This document shows, one piece after another, positions 53,539 through 62,941 of a stretch of 64,000 nt of DNA. Origin of the DNA: an uncultured Bacteroidales bacterium. GTDB taxonomy: Bacteria; Bacteroidota; Bacteroidia; Bacteroidales; Bacteroidaceae. Every line of letters starts with the position of its first letter. Positions within the stretch are counted from its first letter, which is position 1. The DNA lies in contig CASFRV010000001.1 of assembly GCA_949297215.1 (NCBI GenBank), positions 62,001 through 126,000 on the forward strand, given 5' to 3'. Position numbers and translations under genes: made by a program. The notes beneath the pieces were generated by a model. That model worked only from the letters and a program-made list of their open reading frames with translations. It made no database searches and was not told the DNA's origin.

Positions 53539-56500
53539 ATGAATAAGAATAAACGAGTCAACAAAATGCATGATGCCTTGCGTACGGGGGTTTGCCTCTT
53601 TATGCTGTCGGGCGCATGTGTGTTGTCGGCACAAGCCCAAACTTCGGCCGATGATGCAGCAGCTCCTGCCACGACCGTTCAGGCCAAACAACCCGAGGCT
53701 TCTAAATATGAGATGCGTAAGGTGTCGGGCTTTATATATGATGCAGCCACGCATGAACCTATCTCGGGTGTGCGTGTTCAGGCGCTCAATAACCGTCGTT
53801 ACACGGCCATGACTGACGAAAAAGGAGCTTACACCATCGAAGTGCCTGAGTTCGTAACAACGCTCTTCATTTCGACGGACGGATACAACAACGTACAGAT
53901 CGGTATCAAAGGAGACCAGAATCAAAATGCAGAGTTGTACAGCACAAAGGTGAAGAACATTTATACGGATGGTACGGAGCTCCTCTCCCGCCAGGTGATG
54001 AATGTTGACAATTCGAGCGCTTTGACGATTGAGAACGATATTGAGAACAAGCTGAATGCAACGGTGCGTACCATCAATCGTGGTGGAGTTCCTGCCCAGG
54101 GAGCTGCTATGTTTATCAACGGATTGACCTCGTTGAATGCGAACGCTCAGCCGCTGGTGGTCATTGACGGAGTAATCTGCGATATGCAGTATGACCGCAC
54201 GACGTTGCATGATGGCTTTGTGAATAACCTTTTCAACATCATTGACACGGAAGACATTGAGAATGTAGAAGTGTTGAAAAATGGTACAGCATTGTACGGT
54301 TCGCAGGGTGCCAATGGTGTGATTAAAATCACGACCAAACGCGGAAAGAGCCTTGCCACGCGCATCAAAGTTCGCGTATATGGTGGTTTTGAGCAGGCGC
54401 CCGAGTTGACAAAGATGATGAATGCCGGCCAGTATCGCTCATACGTGTCGGAGTTCTTGGGCACGACGGACCAGGCAGAATACCTGTCTTCGCCTTCGAG
54501 CGTTCCTTTCCTGAACGAAGATAAGAGCTATCTGTTCTATAACATGTATCACAACGAGACAGATTGGCAGAAGGATCTTTACAAGGATGCTTTTACACAA
54601 AACTATAAAGTGAGTGTAGAAGGTGGTGACGACGTGGCTGTTTATAACCTTTCGTTGGGTTATTCGCAGGCAGATGCAACGGCTAAGCAAACGGACTTTA
54701 ACCGTTTGAATATCCGTTTCAATACAGACGTGATAATGTTCAAGAACTTCACGGCTGCCATGGACATGTCGTACGCGCGCAATGCCTATAATCTTAGAGA
54801 CAATGGATGGGCGCAGGATTATTCGCAGCGAAACATCTCTTCGCCGAACGTTTTGGGCTTGATTCAGTCTCCGTTCCTGAGCATGTACGACTATTTCGTA
54901 TATTATGATCCGACGCAGATTAACAACGGTGCAGGCGGGCTCATGCTGGGCCATACGGATAAGGTATATGCCGGTAAGAACTATTCTGATCTGAATAACC
55001 CGCTGGCTTTTGCTTCGCAGTTTGGTTACGAGGGTCTGGCCAATCCTTATTGGATTTTGGCAAATGGCCAGGGCGACAACAAGAACTATCAGGAGCAGAC
55101 GCAGTTCAACATCAATATTGCTCCGAAGTACCAGGTAAACGAGTACTTGACGATCTCTGACCGTTTCAGCTACATCCTGAACCGTACGAATGAGAAATAC
55201 TATCTGCCCAACAACGGTACCCCCACGAAGGAAGTCGAAGGACTGGGATCTGTGCAGAGTATTATTCGTACGCAGTTTGGTAAGGAAACCACGTTGTTTA
55301 ATGATTTCCGCGTAGATTGGCGTCGCGTATTCGGTGCACACACGATCAATATATTCGGAGGCTTCCGTTTGGCTTCGTATACTTATTCCGACAGCCGTAT
55401 TACAGGCTATAACAACGACAACGACAAGATGCCTAACATGTCCTACTCGTTGCAGTATAAGGATTACGGTGGAACAAGCGACCGCTGGATTAATTTGGCT
55501 TACTATCTGAATGCTGACTACAACTACAAGAATCTTTACTTCTTGCAGGCAACGGCAACGATGGAAACTTCTTCGCGCTTCGGTAGAGAAGCCGAGGGTG
55601 GTATCGGTCTTGCTGGTGTACGCTGGGGCATCTTCCCCTCTGTTCAGGCAGCATGGCTGATGTCGTCGGAGAAGTGGTTCAACGTGAAGCCCATTAATTA
55701 TTTGAAGATTAATGCAGGTTACGACGAAAGTGGTAACGACAACGTTGACTATTACGCAAGCCGTACCTATTTCGAGAATATCAAGTTCATGGATAGAGCC
55801 ACGGCTTTGCAGTTGGCTAATATTCAGAACGCAGCCATCCAATGGGAAACAACGCGTCGTTTCAATGTAGGCTTTGAAGCTTCGTTGTTTAATAACAGAT
55901 TGTACGTGGCAGCCAATTACTATTATGCCAAAACGTCGGATCTGTTGACGCGTAAGGCCGTGAGCGACATCACGGGTCTGCCTTATATCTGGTCGAACGA
56001 TGGTGCTTTGAAAAACTCGGGTGTTGACGCCAGCATCAATGCGGTACTTGTGAACACGCGCAATTGGAAATGGCAGCTCGGTTTCAGCGTAGGCCACTAT
56101 AAGAACGAAATCACGGAGCTTCCCGGTTCCAGCCTCAACACGATTACGCATTACGCACTGGATGCCAACGGTCGCGAAATCGAAGGTCAGGCAACAACCC
56201 TCCATGGTTACACTTCGTCGATTTATGGAACGGACAACATCCTGACGGCAGTTGGCCATGCAGCCGGAGTGTTCTACGGTTATAAGACGGCCGGCGTCTT
56301 TGCAAGCGATGCAGAAGCTTCGCAGGCATCAGAGCAGTATGGTTACCTGCGCTATCCGACCGGTTTGGCTCAGCAGCCCTACCGTAACTTCAAGGCAGGC
56401 GATGTTCATTTCGTTGATATGAACGGCGACGGTTGGATTTCGGAAGCCGATATGACTGTTATTGGTGATCCCAACCCTGATATTTACGGTAACATCTTTA

Positions 56501-56973
56501 CCAGTCTGACTTGGAAGGATCTTACGTTGGATATCAACTTCAAGTATTCGTTGGGTAATGATATCTTCAACTACCAGCGCTCGCAGCTTGAGTCGGGTAA
56601 CAACATTTGGAACCAGACGACGGCTATGGTGAACCGTTGGCGCTATGACGGTCAAAGAACAGACGTACCCCGCGTGATGGATGCAAGCAACGATGAATGG
56701 GTCAACAACGAGCGATTCTCCGACAGATGGATAGAGGACGGCTCTTACCTAAAGTTGAAGAAAGTGCGTCTGACTTACCGCATACCTCTCTCTCTGAGCT
56801 GGTTGCAAGGACTTGCAGTTTGGGGCGAAGCCAACAATGTCTTCACGATTTCCAAGTATCTCGGAAACGATCCCGAAGTCTCTGTGGGCAACGGTGTGCT
56901 TTACCAAGGTATTGACGCCGGTTACCTGACGCAAAGCCGCAACTTTAATGTGGGTGTAACCATTAACTTGTAA
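53539..56973 (+). CDS. SusC/RagA-family TonB-dependent outer-membrane transporter (second)
   Basis: A 1144-residue barrel transporter. After the signal peptide (LSGACVLSAQAQ) comes a low-complexity Ala/Thr/Gln-rich linker (about 35-60), then the carboxypeptidase-like domain (VSGFIYDAATHEPISGVRVQ). The plug has NATVRTINRGGVPAQGAAMF, QPLVVIDGVICDM and VEVLKNGTALYGSQGANGVI. The barrel ends NFNVGVTINL. It is clearly diverged from the first SusC in the plug, so it probably handles a different ligand or part. It is followed 12 bases later by its SusD. Confidence 0.94.
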   Translation: MNKNKRVNKMHDALRTGVCLFMLSGACVLSAQAQTSADDAAAPATTVQAKQPEASKYEMRKVSGFIYDAATHEPISGVRVQALNNRRYTAMTDEKGAYTIEVPEFVTTLFISTDGYNNVQIGIKGDQNQNAELYSTKVKNIYTDGTELLSRQVMNVDNSSALTIENDIENKLNATVRTINRGGVPAQGAAMFINGLTSLNANAQPLVVIDGVICDMQYDRTTLHDGFVNNLFNIIDTEDIENVEVLKNGTALYGSQGANGVIKITTKRGKSLATRIKVRVYGGFEQAPELTKMMNAGQYRSYVSEFLGTTDQAEYLSSPSSVPFLNEDKSYLFYNMYHNETDWQKDLYKDAFTQNYKVSVEGGDDVAVYNLSLGYSQADATAKQTDFNRLNIRFNTDVIMFKNFTAAMDMSYARNAYNLRDNGWAQDYSQRNISSPNVLGLIQSPFLSMYDYFVYYDPTQINNGAGGLMLGHTDKVYAGKNYSDLNNPLAFASQFGYEGLANPYWILANGQGDNKNYQEQTQFNINIAPKYQVNEYLTISDRFSYILNRTNEKYYLPNNGTPTKEVEGLGSVQSIIRTQFGKETTLFNDFRVDWRRVFGAHTINIFGGFRLASYTYSDSRITGYNNDNDKMPNMSYSLQYKDYGGTSDRWINLAYYLNADYNYKNLYFLQATATMETSSRFGREAEGGIGLAGVRWGIFPSVQAAWLMSSEKWFNVKPINYLKINAGYDESGNDNVDYYASRTYFENIKFMDRATALQLANIQNAAIQWETTRRFNVGFEASLFNNRLYVAANYYYAKTSDLLTRKAVSDITGLPYIWSNDGALKNSGVDASINAVLVNTRNWKWQLGFSVGHYKNEITELPGSSLNTITHYALDANGREIEGQATTLHGYTSSIYGTDNILTAVGHAAGVFYGYKTAGVFASDAEASQASEQYGYLRYPTGLAQQPYRNFKAGDVHFVDMNGDGWISEADMTVIGDPNPDIYGNIFTSLTWKDLTLDINFKYSLGNDIFNYQRSQLESGNNIWNQTTAMVNRWRYDGQRTDVPRVMDASNDEWVNNERFSDRWIEDGSYLKLKKVRLTYRIPLSLSWLQGLAVWGEANNVFTISKYLGNDPEVSVGNGVLYQGIDAGYLTQSRNFNVGVTINL

Positions 56974-56985
56974 ACTTACGAAGCA

Positions 56986-59181
56986 ATGAAAAAGAAATCA
57001 ATCATAGCTCTTTTCATCGGACTCTTGGGAATGGGCTCCGTCGCTACGTCCTGCGAGGACATGCTCACGCCGGAGATGGATCGCTATACTGAGTACTTCG
57101 ATGGAAAGGATACCGTTAATTTCTATCTTGGCATTATGGCCAATCTCCAAGAGGTGGTGGAGCAGAACACCATCTTGGGAGAAATTCGCGGTGACTTAAC
57201 GACAACAACGCAGTATACAAGCGATTCGATTGCCGGCATCGCCAATTTCACCGATTTGCGTGATGGCGATAACGAACTCCTGAATCGAGCTGCCTATTAC
57301 AAGGTGATCAACCAGTGTAATTTCTATCTGAACCGCGTGGACTCGCTCGCTGCAAAGAACGGCGTTTACTACATGCAGAAGGAAACGGCGCAGGTGCTCC
57401 TTATCCGTGCATGGACGTACATGCAGCTGGTTCAGAATTACGGTTCTGTTCCCTTCATTACGGAGCCTGTGGACAATGCCAACACCGGTTGGGAAACCAA
57501 TCCTCCCAAAGGTTTTGCCGATGCCAATAACTTGGTGGACCTTTTGAAAAACGATTTGAAGCAGGCCCTTACGTATGAGGAGCGCTATGGCTATCCAAAT
57601 TATGGCAACTTCAATACGGGTGCCGTGAACGTGGGTCATCGTTATATGATGATTTTCCCGGCTAACTTGATCATTGCCGATTTGTATCTGTTGAGAGGTG
57701 CCAGTCAGTCGGACTATGAAATGGCTGCTCAGTACTACTACAATTATTTGGAGGAGAACGACGTAGCCAAGATCGACGACCGTCAGATTCCCGTGTCTGA
57801 ACGCACTGTAGGCAGTGAGACGAACTACACGTTTACGCCGACGTACTGGCTGAGCGGGGTGTTTACCGGGATGAATTACAGCCCCTCGGTACGCACGTTC
57901 GTAGCCATTCCTTCTGCTGCCAATACGTCGTTTGGAAAGGTGCTGACGCGCATTCCGCAGATGTATGGTTATGATATTCATTCGACGAACTCGACCACGA
58001 CTTCTGATGAGGATAGCGAAGGCAACACCACGGTAACGACTGACGGTCAGATAACCGTTTCTCCCAACATTCGTACGCGCCAGATCGGCCCGTCCAGAGC
58101 TTATGAGAAATTGAATGCTGCTCAGCTGTATAAGCGTGTCAGAACCAATTCCGATGGAATTCCGACCGAAATCGAGTATTTCGAGGAGGCCGGTGACGGA
58201 CGAATTTCAGGTTCCGCTCCTTACTATCGTACAGATGAAGGCCGGGTGCGCTTTATTCAGAAGTTCTGCGCCACGACGAATATCTACAATGATGAAGCCA
58301 GTGGCGGTTTCTCGTTCCGCTATGTCATTCCGGTATATCGTACGGAACAGGTTTATCTGCGTTTTGCCGAAGCAATCAATCGCGCAGGCTTCCCGCATTA
58401 TGCTTTTGCCATCTTGCGTGACGGCTTAAACAACGAGCTGATCCCTGAGTTGACCGATTCAGTAGCTGTGACGACGGATGAAGCTACGGGTAAGAAGACC
58501 TATCAGACCGTTGCTTATTTCGACAGCATCGACAATGGCATCAACTATCTGACGGTTGATGAAATGCGTCGTGCAGCCGATAAGCCCTGGCTAGATTTTT
58601 CGAGCACGGTTTGGACCAATACCGGTATACATGCCATGGGGTGCGGTCAGTCTTACGACATCGACTCGCTTTATACCTACGACAAGGTTGTGGCAGCACG
58701 TGTAGAGGAAGAGATAGCACGTTCCGGTGCAAGCTTTGAAGCTACGGCCGCCAGCCTCTTCTCGAGCGTGAAGCAGGAGCCCGGAGAGGGCACTCCCGGT
58801 GAGGGTGAAGGCGGTGAAGAAGAAGAGACGGGCGATCCCAACATTCCCGGTGAGACGGAAGAGAATCCTCTGCCGATGGCTGATCCCGTAGGCGCCAATC
58901 CCGCAGAAATCAATGCCGTTGAAACGTTGATTGCCGACGAAATGGCCCTTGAAACGGCTTTCGAAGGATTCCGCTACTATGACTTGATGCGTATTGCCCG
59001 TCACAAGAACAGCGACGTCAATGCTCCCGTTTCCAATTACGGATCATTCTGGATGGCATGGCTCATTTCGCGTCGTACGCTCGATTTGGCTCCCTATGAA
59101 GAGCCGGACCAGACGGATGGGACGTTATTCAATTTGCTTTCAGTACCCGATAATTGGTACTTGCCTGAACCCACGTATTAA
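56986..59181 (+). CDS. SusD/RagB-family surface lipoprotein (second), with acidic insert
   Basis: A 731-residue SusD, longer than usual (about 500-630). The lipobox is VATSC followed by EDMLTPEMDRYTEYF. The core has YKVINQCNFYLNRVDSL and VLLIRAWTYMQLVQNYGSVP FI. Near residues 597-630 is an insert rich in Pro, Gly and Glu (PGEGTPGEGEGGEEEE and so on) just before the conserved C-terminal helix (MALETAFEGFRYYDLMRIAR). Another Thr/Ser-rich stretch lies near 345-360. Such inserts are unusual for SusD. It is the last gene of the operon. Confidence 0.9.
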   Translation: MKKKSIIALFIGLLGMGSVATSCEDMLTPEMDRYTEYFDGKDTVNFYLGIMANLQEVVEQNTILGEIRGDLTTTTQYTSDSIAGIANFTDLRDGDNELLNRAAYYKVINQCNFYLNRVDSLAAKNGVYYMQKETAQVLLIRAWTYMQLVQNYGSVPFITEPVDNANTGWETNPPKGFADANNLVDLLKNDLKQALTYEERYGYPNYGNFNTGAVNVGHRYMMIFPANLIIADLYLLRGASQSDYEMAAQYYYNYLEENDVAKIDDRQIPVSERTVGSETNYTFTPTYWLSGVFTGMNYSPSVRTFVAIPSAANTSFGKVLTRIPQMYGYDIHSTNSTTTSDEDSEGNTTVTTDGQITVSPNIRTRQIGPSRAYEKLNAAQLYKRVRTNSDGIPTEIEYFEEAGDGRISGSAPYYRTDEGRVRFIQKFCATTNIYNDEASGGFSFRYVIPVYRTEQVYLRFAEAINRAGFPHYAFAILRDGLNNELIPELTDSVAVTTDEATGKKTYQTVAYFDSIDNGINYLTVDEMRRAADKPWLDFSSTVWTNTGIHAMGCGQSYDIDSLYTYDKVVAARVEEEIARSGASFEATAASLFSSVKQEPGEGTPGEGEGGEEEETGDPNIPGETEENPLPMADPVGANPAEINAVETLIADEMALETAFEGFRYYDLMRIARHKNSDVNAPVSNYGSFWMAWLISRRTLDLAPYEEPDQTDGTLFNLLSVPDNWYLPEPTY

Positions 59182-59205
59182 GGCATAGCTGCAAATAGCT
59201 TTTTG

Positions 59206-59240
59206 AAGGCGGCTCCGTAAAAGGAGCCGCCTTTCTTTTT
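59206..59240 (+). terminator. Terminator of the FAS1/Sus operon
   Basis: AAGGCGGCTCC (59206-59216) pairs perfectly with GGAGCCGCCTT (59223-59233), loop of six, then TCTTTTT. Confidence 0.9.
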
Positions 59241-59250
59241 GTCTATTGCA

Positions 59251-59318
59251 GGCGAGAAAACGATATTAGCTGGCGAGATAATGACGTTTTGCAGCCGAGA
59301 AAACGTGTGAACTCGCAG
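59251..59318 (+). repeat. Short 21-22-base-period array after the FAS1/Sus operon
   Basis: The motif GSCGAGAWAA begins at 59251, 59272 and 59294, spaced 21 and 22 bases. TTGCAG precedes the first and third copies, and ACG follows closely in all three. A looser continuation (ACTCGCAG) follows. It lies right after the operon terminator. It is unrelated in sequence to the CATGGG repeats. Confidence 0.55.
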
Positions 59319-59625
59319 TGTTTTTACGAAAATCGAGCCAAGGGTCCCGTTAATCGTGGATTCGAATATGTTTTCTACCCAGAAAACGCCGCGTTCGTCC
59401 AAGGCGGTCGGTTCGCCTTACGTTTCATGTATATGGCCGTCCGAATGGCAAGCCTGAAAATTTGACGTTATGTATGGTTAAGTCGTGCTTTAGTATATAA
59501 TAAGCATCTAAATATGTCTTTTCCGTGACAAAATGTATTCTATAATCTTGCAAACAAGGCTTTTTGCTTCAATCACGCATTGCTCAACTGCAAAAAAAAT
59601 GTGTCGCTTTGCTTCCCGTCTCATA

Positions 59626-59633
59626 TAATTTTG
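59626..59633 (+). promoter_or_regulatory. lpx operon -7 box
   Basis: TAATTTTG fits TAnnTTTG, 34 bases before the lpxD ATG. The -33 element is not clear. Confidence 0.5.
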
Positions 59634-59666
59634 CGATATTTGCATAATAAACCGATAAACCATCGT

Positions 59667-60707
59667 ATGAAGTTCACAGCAAAGCAAATAGCGGAATATC
59701 TCAACGGTGAGGTCGATGGAAACGAAAATACGGCGGTCGAGACTTTTGCAAAAATAGAAGAAGGTCTGCCCGGAGCCATTTCTTTTCTGGCCAATCCGCG
59801 CTATGAGCATTTTATATACAATACACAATCGTCGATAGTCTTGGTGAACAAAGATTTTGTTCCCTCCAAGCCCGTAGAAGCCACCCTGGTCCGTGTTGAT
59901 AACGCCTATGAAGCCATAGCCCGCCTGTTGACCCTTTATCAGCAGTTCGTCAAAAAGCGCGAAGGCATACACCCGCTGGCTTTTGTGGCTGAGAGCGCAA
60001 AGCTGGGCGAAGGGTGCTACGTCGGGCCGTTCGCTTATATCGGCGAAAACGTCGAAGTGGGTGGCGGCACGCAGATCTATCCTCACGTCGTGGTGGAGGA
60101 AAACGCCCGCATCGGACAAGATGCCATTCTTTATCCGAACGTATCGGTCTATCACGATTGCGTAGTGGGAAATCGGGTGATACTTCATTCCGGTTGTGTC
60201 ATCGGAGCCGACGGTTTTGGCTTTGCCCCTGCTGCCGACGGGTATGAAAAAATCCCGCAGATAGGAATAGTGACGATTGAGGACGATGTGGAGATCGGTG
60301 CCAATACGTGTGTGGACCGCTCGACCATGGGGTCGACGTATGTGCGCCGCGGAGTGAAGCTTGACAACCTCGTGCAGGTGGCCCACAACTGCGATGTGGG
60401 TGCCAATACCGTGATGTCGGCTCAGGTGGGCGTCGCTGGTTCGACAAAGATAGGCGAGTGGTGCATGTTTGGCGGCCAGGTAGGCATAGCCGGCCATGCC
60501 GAAATAGGCGACCGCGTGCTCAGCGGGGCGCAGGCCGGCATCGCCGGAAGCTTGCGCAAAGGCCATGTGACGGTGCAAGGCTCACCGGCTATCGAGGCCA
60601 AGAACTTTGCCCGTTCAAGCGTCGTCTTCAAACATTTACCGGAGATGTATGCCGAGCTGAACCGCATGAAAGATGAACTTGAAGCATTGAAAAACCGAGT
60701 AAAATAG
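59667..60707 (+). CDS. lpxD: UDP-3-O-acylglucosamine N-acyltransferase
   Basis: LpxD adds the N-linked hydroxyacyl chain to UDP-3-O-acyl-glucosamine in lipid A synthesis. The 346-residue protein has the uridine-binding N-domain ([20 protein letters not shown]) and a left-handed beta-helix of hexapeptide repeats ([20 protein letters not shown]). The catalytic histidine is in [16 protein letters not shown] near residue 239. The ATG at 59667 gives [14 protein letters not shown], the normal start. It is 9 bases before lpxC/fabZ. Confidence 0.95.
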   Translation: MKFTAKQIAEYLNGEVDGNENTAVETFAKIEEGLPGAISFLANPRYEHFIYNTQSSIVLVNKDFVPSKPVEATLVRVDNAYEAIARLLTLYQQFVKKREGIHPLAFVAESAKLGEGCYVGPFAYIGENVEVGGGTQIYPHVVVEENARIGQDAILYPNVSVYHDCVVGNRVILHSGCVIGADGFGFAPAADGYEKIPQIGIVTIEDDVEIGANTCVDRSTMGSTYVRRGVKLDNLVQVAHNCDVGANTVMSAQVGVAGSTKIGEWCMFGGQVGIAGHAEIGDRVLSGAQAGIAGSLRKGHVTVQGSPAIEAKNFARSSVVFKHLPEMYAELNRMKDELEALKNRVK

Positions 60708-60716
60708 GAAACGGTT

Positions 60717-62102
60717 ATGTTCAAACAGAATACATTGAAAGGCAGTTTCTCGCTGTTCGGAAAAGGTTTGCATACAGGATTGAATCTGACGGTGACCTTC
60801 CATCCGGCTCCCGAGAACCACGGTTATAAAATACAGAGAATCGACTTACCCGACCAGCCCATCATTGAGGCGATTGCCGAAAACGTGGTGGATACGTCGC
60901 GAGGAACGGTCTTGGCAAAGGGCGATGTACGCTGTTCGACGGTTGAACACGCGATGGCGGCTTTATATGCGCTTGGCATTGACAACTGTCTTATTACGGT
61001 GAACGGCCCGGAGTTTCCCATCCTTGACGGCAGCTCTCATCCGTATGTGGAGAACATTCATCAGGTTGGCATAGAAGAGCAGAACGCTCCGAAAGATTTC
61101 TACGTCATCAAGAAGAAAATCGAGGTGCGCGATGACGAGAGCGGCTCGTCTGTAATCATTCTTCCCGACGACCAGTTTTCGATTACGGCGATGATATCGT
61201 TCGATTCGCAGTTCATAAACAGCCAGTTTGCAACGCTCGACAACATGGAAGACTTCGCGGCCGAAATTGCGTCGGCGCGTACGTTTGTCTTTGTGCGTGA
61301 AATTGAGCCTTTGCTGCGTGCCGGCTTGATAAAGGGCGGCGATTTAGACAATGCCATCGTAATATACGAACGGCAGATTTCGCAGGAAAACCTTGATAAG
61401 CTGGCCGACTACATGAAGGTGGAGCACAAGGATGCTTCGAAGTTGGGGTATTTGAACGACAAGCCCTTGGTTTGGCCCAACGAACCTGCCCGCCACAAGC
61501 TGTTGGATATAATCGGCGATATGGCGCTTATCGGCCGCCCCATCAAGGGACGTATCATCGCCACGCGGCCGGGACATACTATTAATAATAAGTTTGCCCG
61601 CCAGATGCGCCGTGAAATCCGTGCGCACGAGGTGCAAGCCCCCGTTTACGACTGCAACGAAACGCCTGTCATGGACGTAAACCGCATTCGCGAGCTTTTG
61701 CCCCACCGTTACCCGATGCAGCTTGTCGATAAGGTCGTTGAAATGGGCTCTAACTACATTGTTGCTGTCAAGAACGTGACGTCTAACGAGGCTTTCTTCC
61801 AGGGGCATTTTCCGCAGGAGCCTGTCATGCCCGGCGTGTTGCAGATAGAAGCCATGGCGCAGGCGGGCGGTTTGCTTGTCCTCAATTCTGTGGAGGAGCC
61901 GGAGCGTTGGAGCACGTATTTCCTGCGTATCGATGATGTGAAGTTCAGACGCAAAGTCGTTCCCGGCGACACATTGCTTTTCCGCGTCGAATTGCTGGCT
62001 CCGATACGGCATGGCATTTCTTCGATGAAGGGGTTTGCTTTTGTCGGGGAGACTGTCGTAATGGAGGCGACGTTTACGGCGCAGATTGTGAAGAATAAAT
62101 AA
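60717..62102 (+). CDS. lpxC: Fused LpxC deacetylase / FabZ dehydratase
   Basis: A bifunctional 461-residue protein typical of Bacteroidota. Residues 1-300 are LpxC, the zinc deacetylase committing step of lipid A synthesis: QNTLKGSFSLFGKGLHTG, STVEHAMAALYALGIDN (zinc His) and HKLLDIIGDMALIG. Residues ~315-461 are FabZ, the 3-hydroxyacyl-ACP dehydratase: IRELLPHRYPMQLVDKV and the catalytic GHFPQEPVMPGVLQIEAMAQ. The fusion links supply of unsaturated acyl-ACP with use of the hydroxyacyl substrate. It is in the lpxD-lpxC/fabZ-lpxA operon. Confidence 0.96.
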   Translation: MFKQNTLKGSFSLFGKGLHTGLNLTVTFHPAPENHGYKIQRIDLPDQPIIEAIAENVVDTSRGTVLAKGDVRCSTVEHAMAALYALGIDNCLITVNGPEFPILDGSSHPYVENIHQVGIEEQNAPKDFYVIKKKIEVRDDESGSSVIILPDDQFSITAMISFDSQFINSQFATLDNMEDFAAEIASARTFVFVREIEPLLRAGLIKGGDLDNAIVIYERQISQENLDKLADYMKVEHKDASKLGYLNDKPLVWPNEPARHKLLDIIGDMALIGRPIKGRIIATRPGHTINNKFARQMRREIRAHEVQAPVYDCNETPVMDVNRIRELLPHRYPMQLVDKVVEMGSNYIVAVKNVTSNEAFFQGHFPQEPVMPGVLQIEAMAQAGGLLVLNSVEEPERWSTYFLRIDDVKFRRKVVPGDTLLFRVELLAPIRHGISSMKGFAFVGETVVMEATFTAQIVKNK

Positions 62103-62117
62103 ACTTATAAAGGCAAA

Positions 62118-62141
62118 AGGCCGTTCCAGATGGAGCGGCCT
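62118..62141 (+). other. Small hairpin between lpxC/fabZ and lpxA
   Basis: AGGCCGTTCC and GGAGCGGCCT pair almost perfectly (one G-U) with a 4-base loop. The following CTCCTG is not a T-tract, so this is more likely a processing or stability element than a terminator. Confidence 0.4.
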
Positions 62142-62160
62142 CTCCTGTATATTGAGTATC

Positions 62161-62934
62161 ATGAGCAGCATAAGTCCTTTGGCATTCGTTCATCCCGAGG
62201 CAAAAATCGGAGAGAATTGCGAAATCGGTCCTTTTTGCTACATCGATAAGAATGTAGTTATCGGCGATAACAATCGCTTGATGAATAGCGTGACGGTTCT
62301 TTACGGCGCGCGTGTTGGTAATGGAAATGTTATTTTTCCGGGTGCGGTAATCGGTGCCATCCCGCAAGATTTGAAGTTTCGCGGCGAAGACACCACAGCC
62401 GAGATCGGCGATCATAACACCATCCGCGAGAATGTGACAATCAACCGCGGCACGGCTGCGCAGGGAAAAACGCTTGTGGGCAGCAACAACCTGCTGATGG
62501 AGGGAGTGCATGTGGCTCACGACGTCAACATGGGCAGTGGCTGCATCGTGGGCAATTCGACCAAAATTGCGGGCGAGGTGGTCGTCGACGACAAGGCCAT
62601 TATCAGTGCCAACGTGCTGATACACCAGTTCTGCCGTGTGGGCAGTTATGTGATGATAGGCGGAGGCACCCGCACGGGCCAAGACGTTCCCCCGTTTACG
62701 ATGGCTGCCCGCGAGCCCGTGGCCTATTGCGGGTTAAACCTGGTAGGGTTGCGTCGCAATGGCTTCACCAATGAGCTGATCGACAACATCCATAACACGT
62801 ATCGCCTGCTTTATCAGCGTGGGAAACTGCGTGACGAATGTATTGCCGAGATACGCGCAGAAATTCCGATGAGCAAGGAAATAGAATATATTCTCGATTT
62901 TGTACTGACCTCAAAGCGGGGTATCATAAAATAA
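62161..62934 (+). CDS. lpxA: UDP-N-acetylglucosamine acyltransferase
   Basis: LpxA performs the first step of lipid A synthesis. The 257-residue length is standard. The left-handed beta-helix has ISPLAFVHPEAKIGENCEIG and PGAVIGAIPQDLKFRGEDTT; the catalytic histidine lies in MEGVHVAHDVNMGSGC. A C-terminal helical domain follows VAYCGLNLVGLRRNGFTNEL. The ATG at 62161 is preferred; a TTG nine bases earlier is in frame. The next gene begins 7 bases after the stop. Confidence 0.95.
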   Translation: MSSISPLAFVHPEAKIGENCEIGPFCYIDKNVVIGDNNRLMNSVTVLYGARVGNGNVIFPGAVIGAIPQDLKFRGEDTTAEIGDHNTIRENVTINRGTAAQGKTLVGSNNLLMEGVHVAHDVNMGSGCIVGNSTKIAGEVVVDDKAIISANVLIHQFCRVGSYVMIGGGTRTGQDVPPFTMAAREPVAYCGLNLVGLRRNGFTNELIDNIHNTYRLLYQRGKLRDECIAEIRAEIPMSKEIEYILDFVLTSKRGIIK

Positions 62935-62941
62935 TGCGGCC

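Larger units (their letters stand above)
59182..59666. other. Spacer between the FAS1/Sus operon and lpxD
   Basis: 485 bases containing the operon terminator, the short repeat array and, at the right end, the lpxD promoter. The part 59320-59600 is AT-richer than the rest of the window and holds no recognisable gene. Confidence 0.5.

Noticed and set aside
41121-59181. FAS1/Sus operon as a classical polysaccharide utilisation locus or as a mobile island
   Set aside because: No carbohydrate-active enzyme, sulfatase, HTCS or sigma/anti-sigma pair is present. No integrase, transposase, tRNA or direct repeat flanks it, so island status is not supported.
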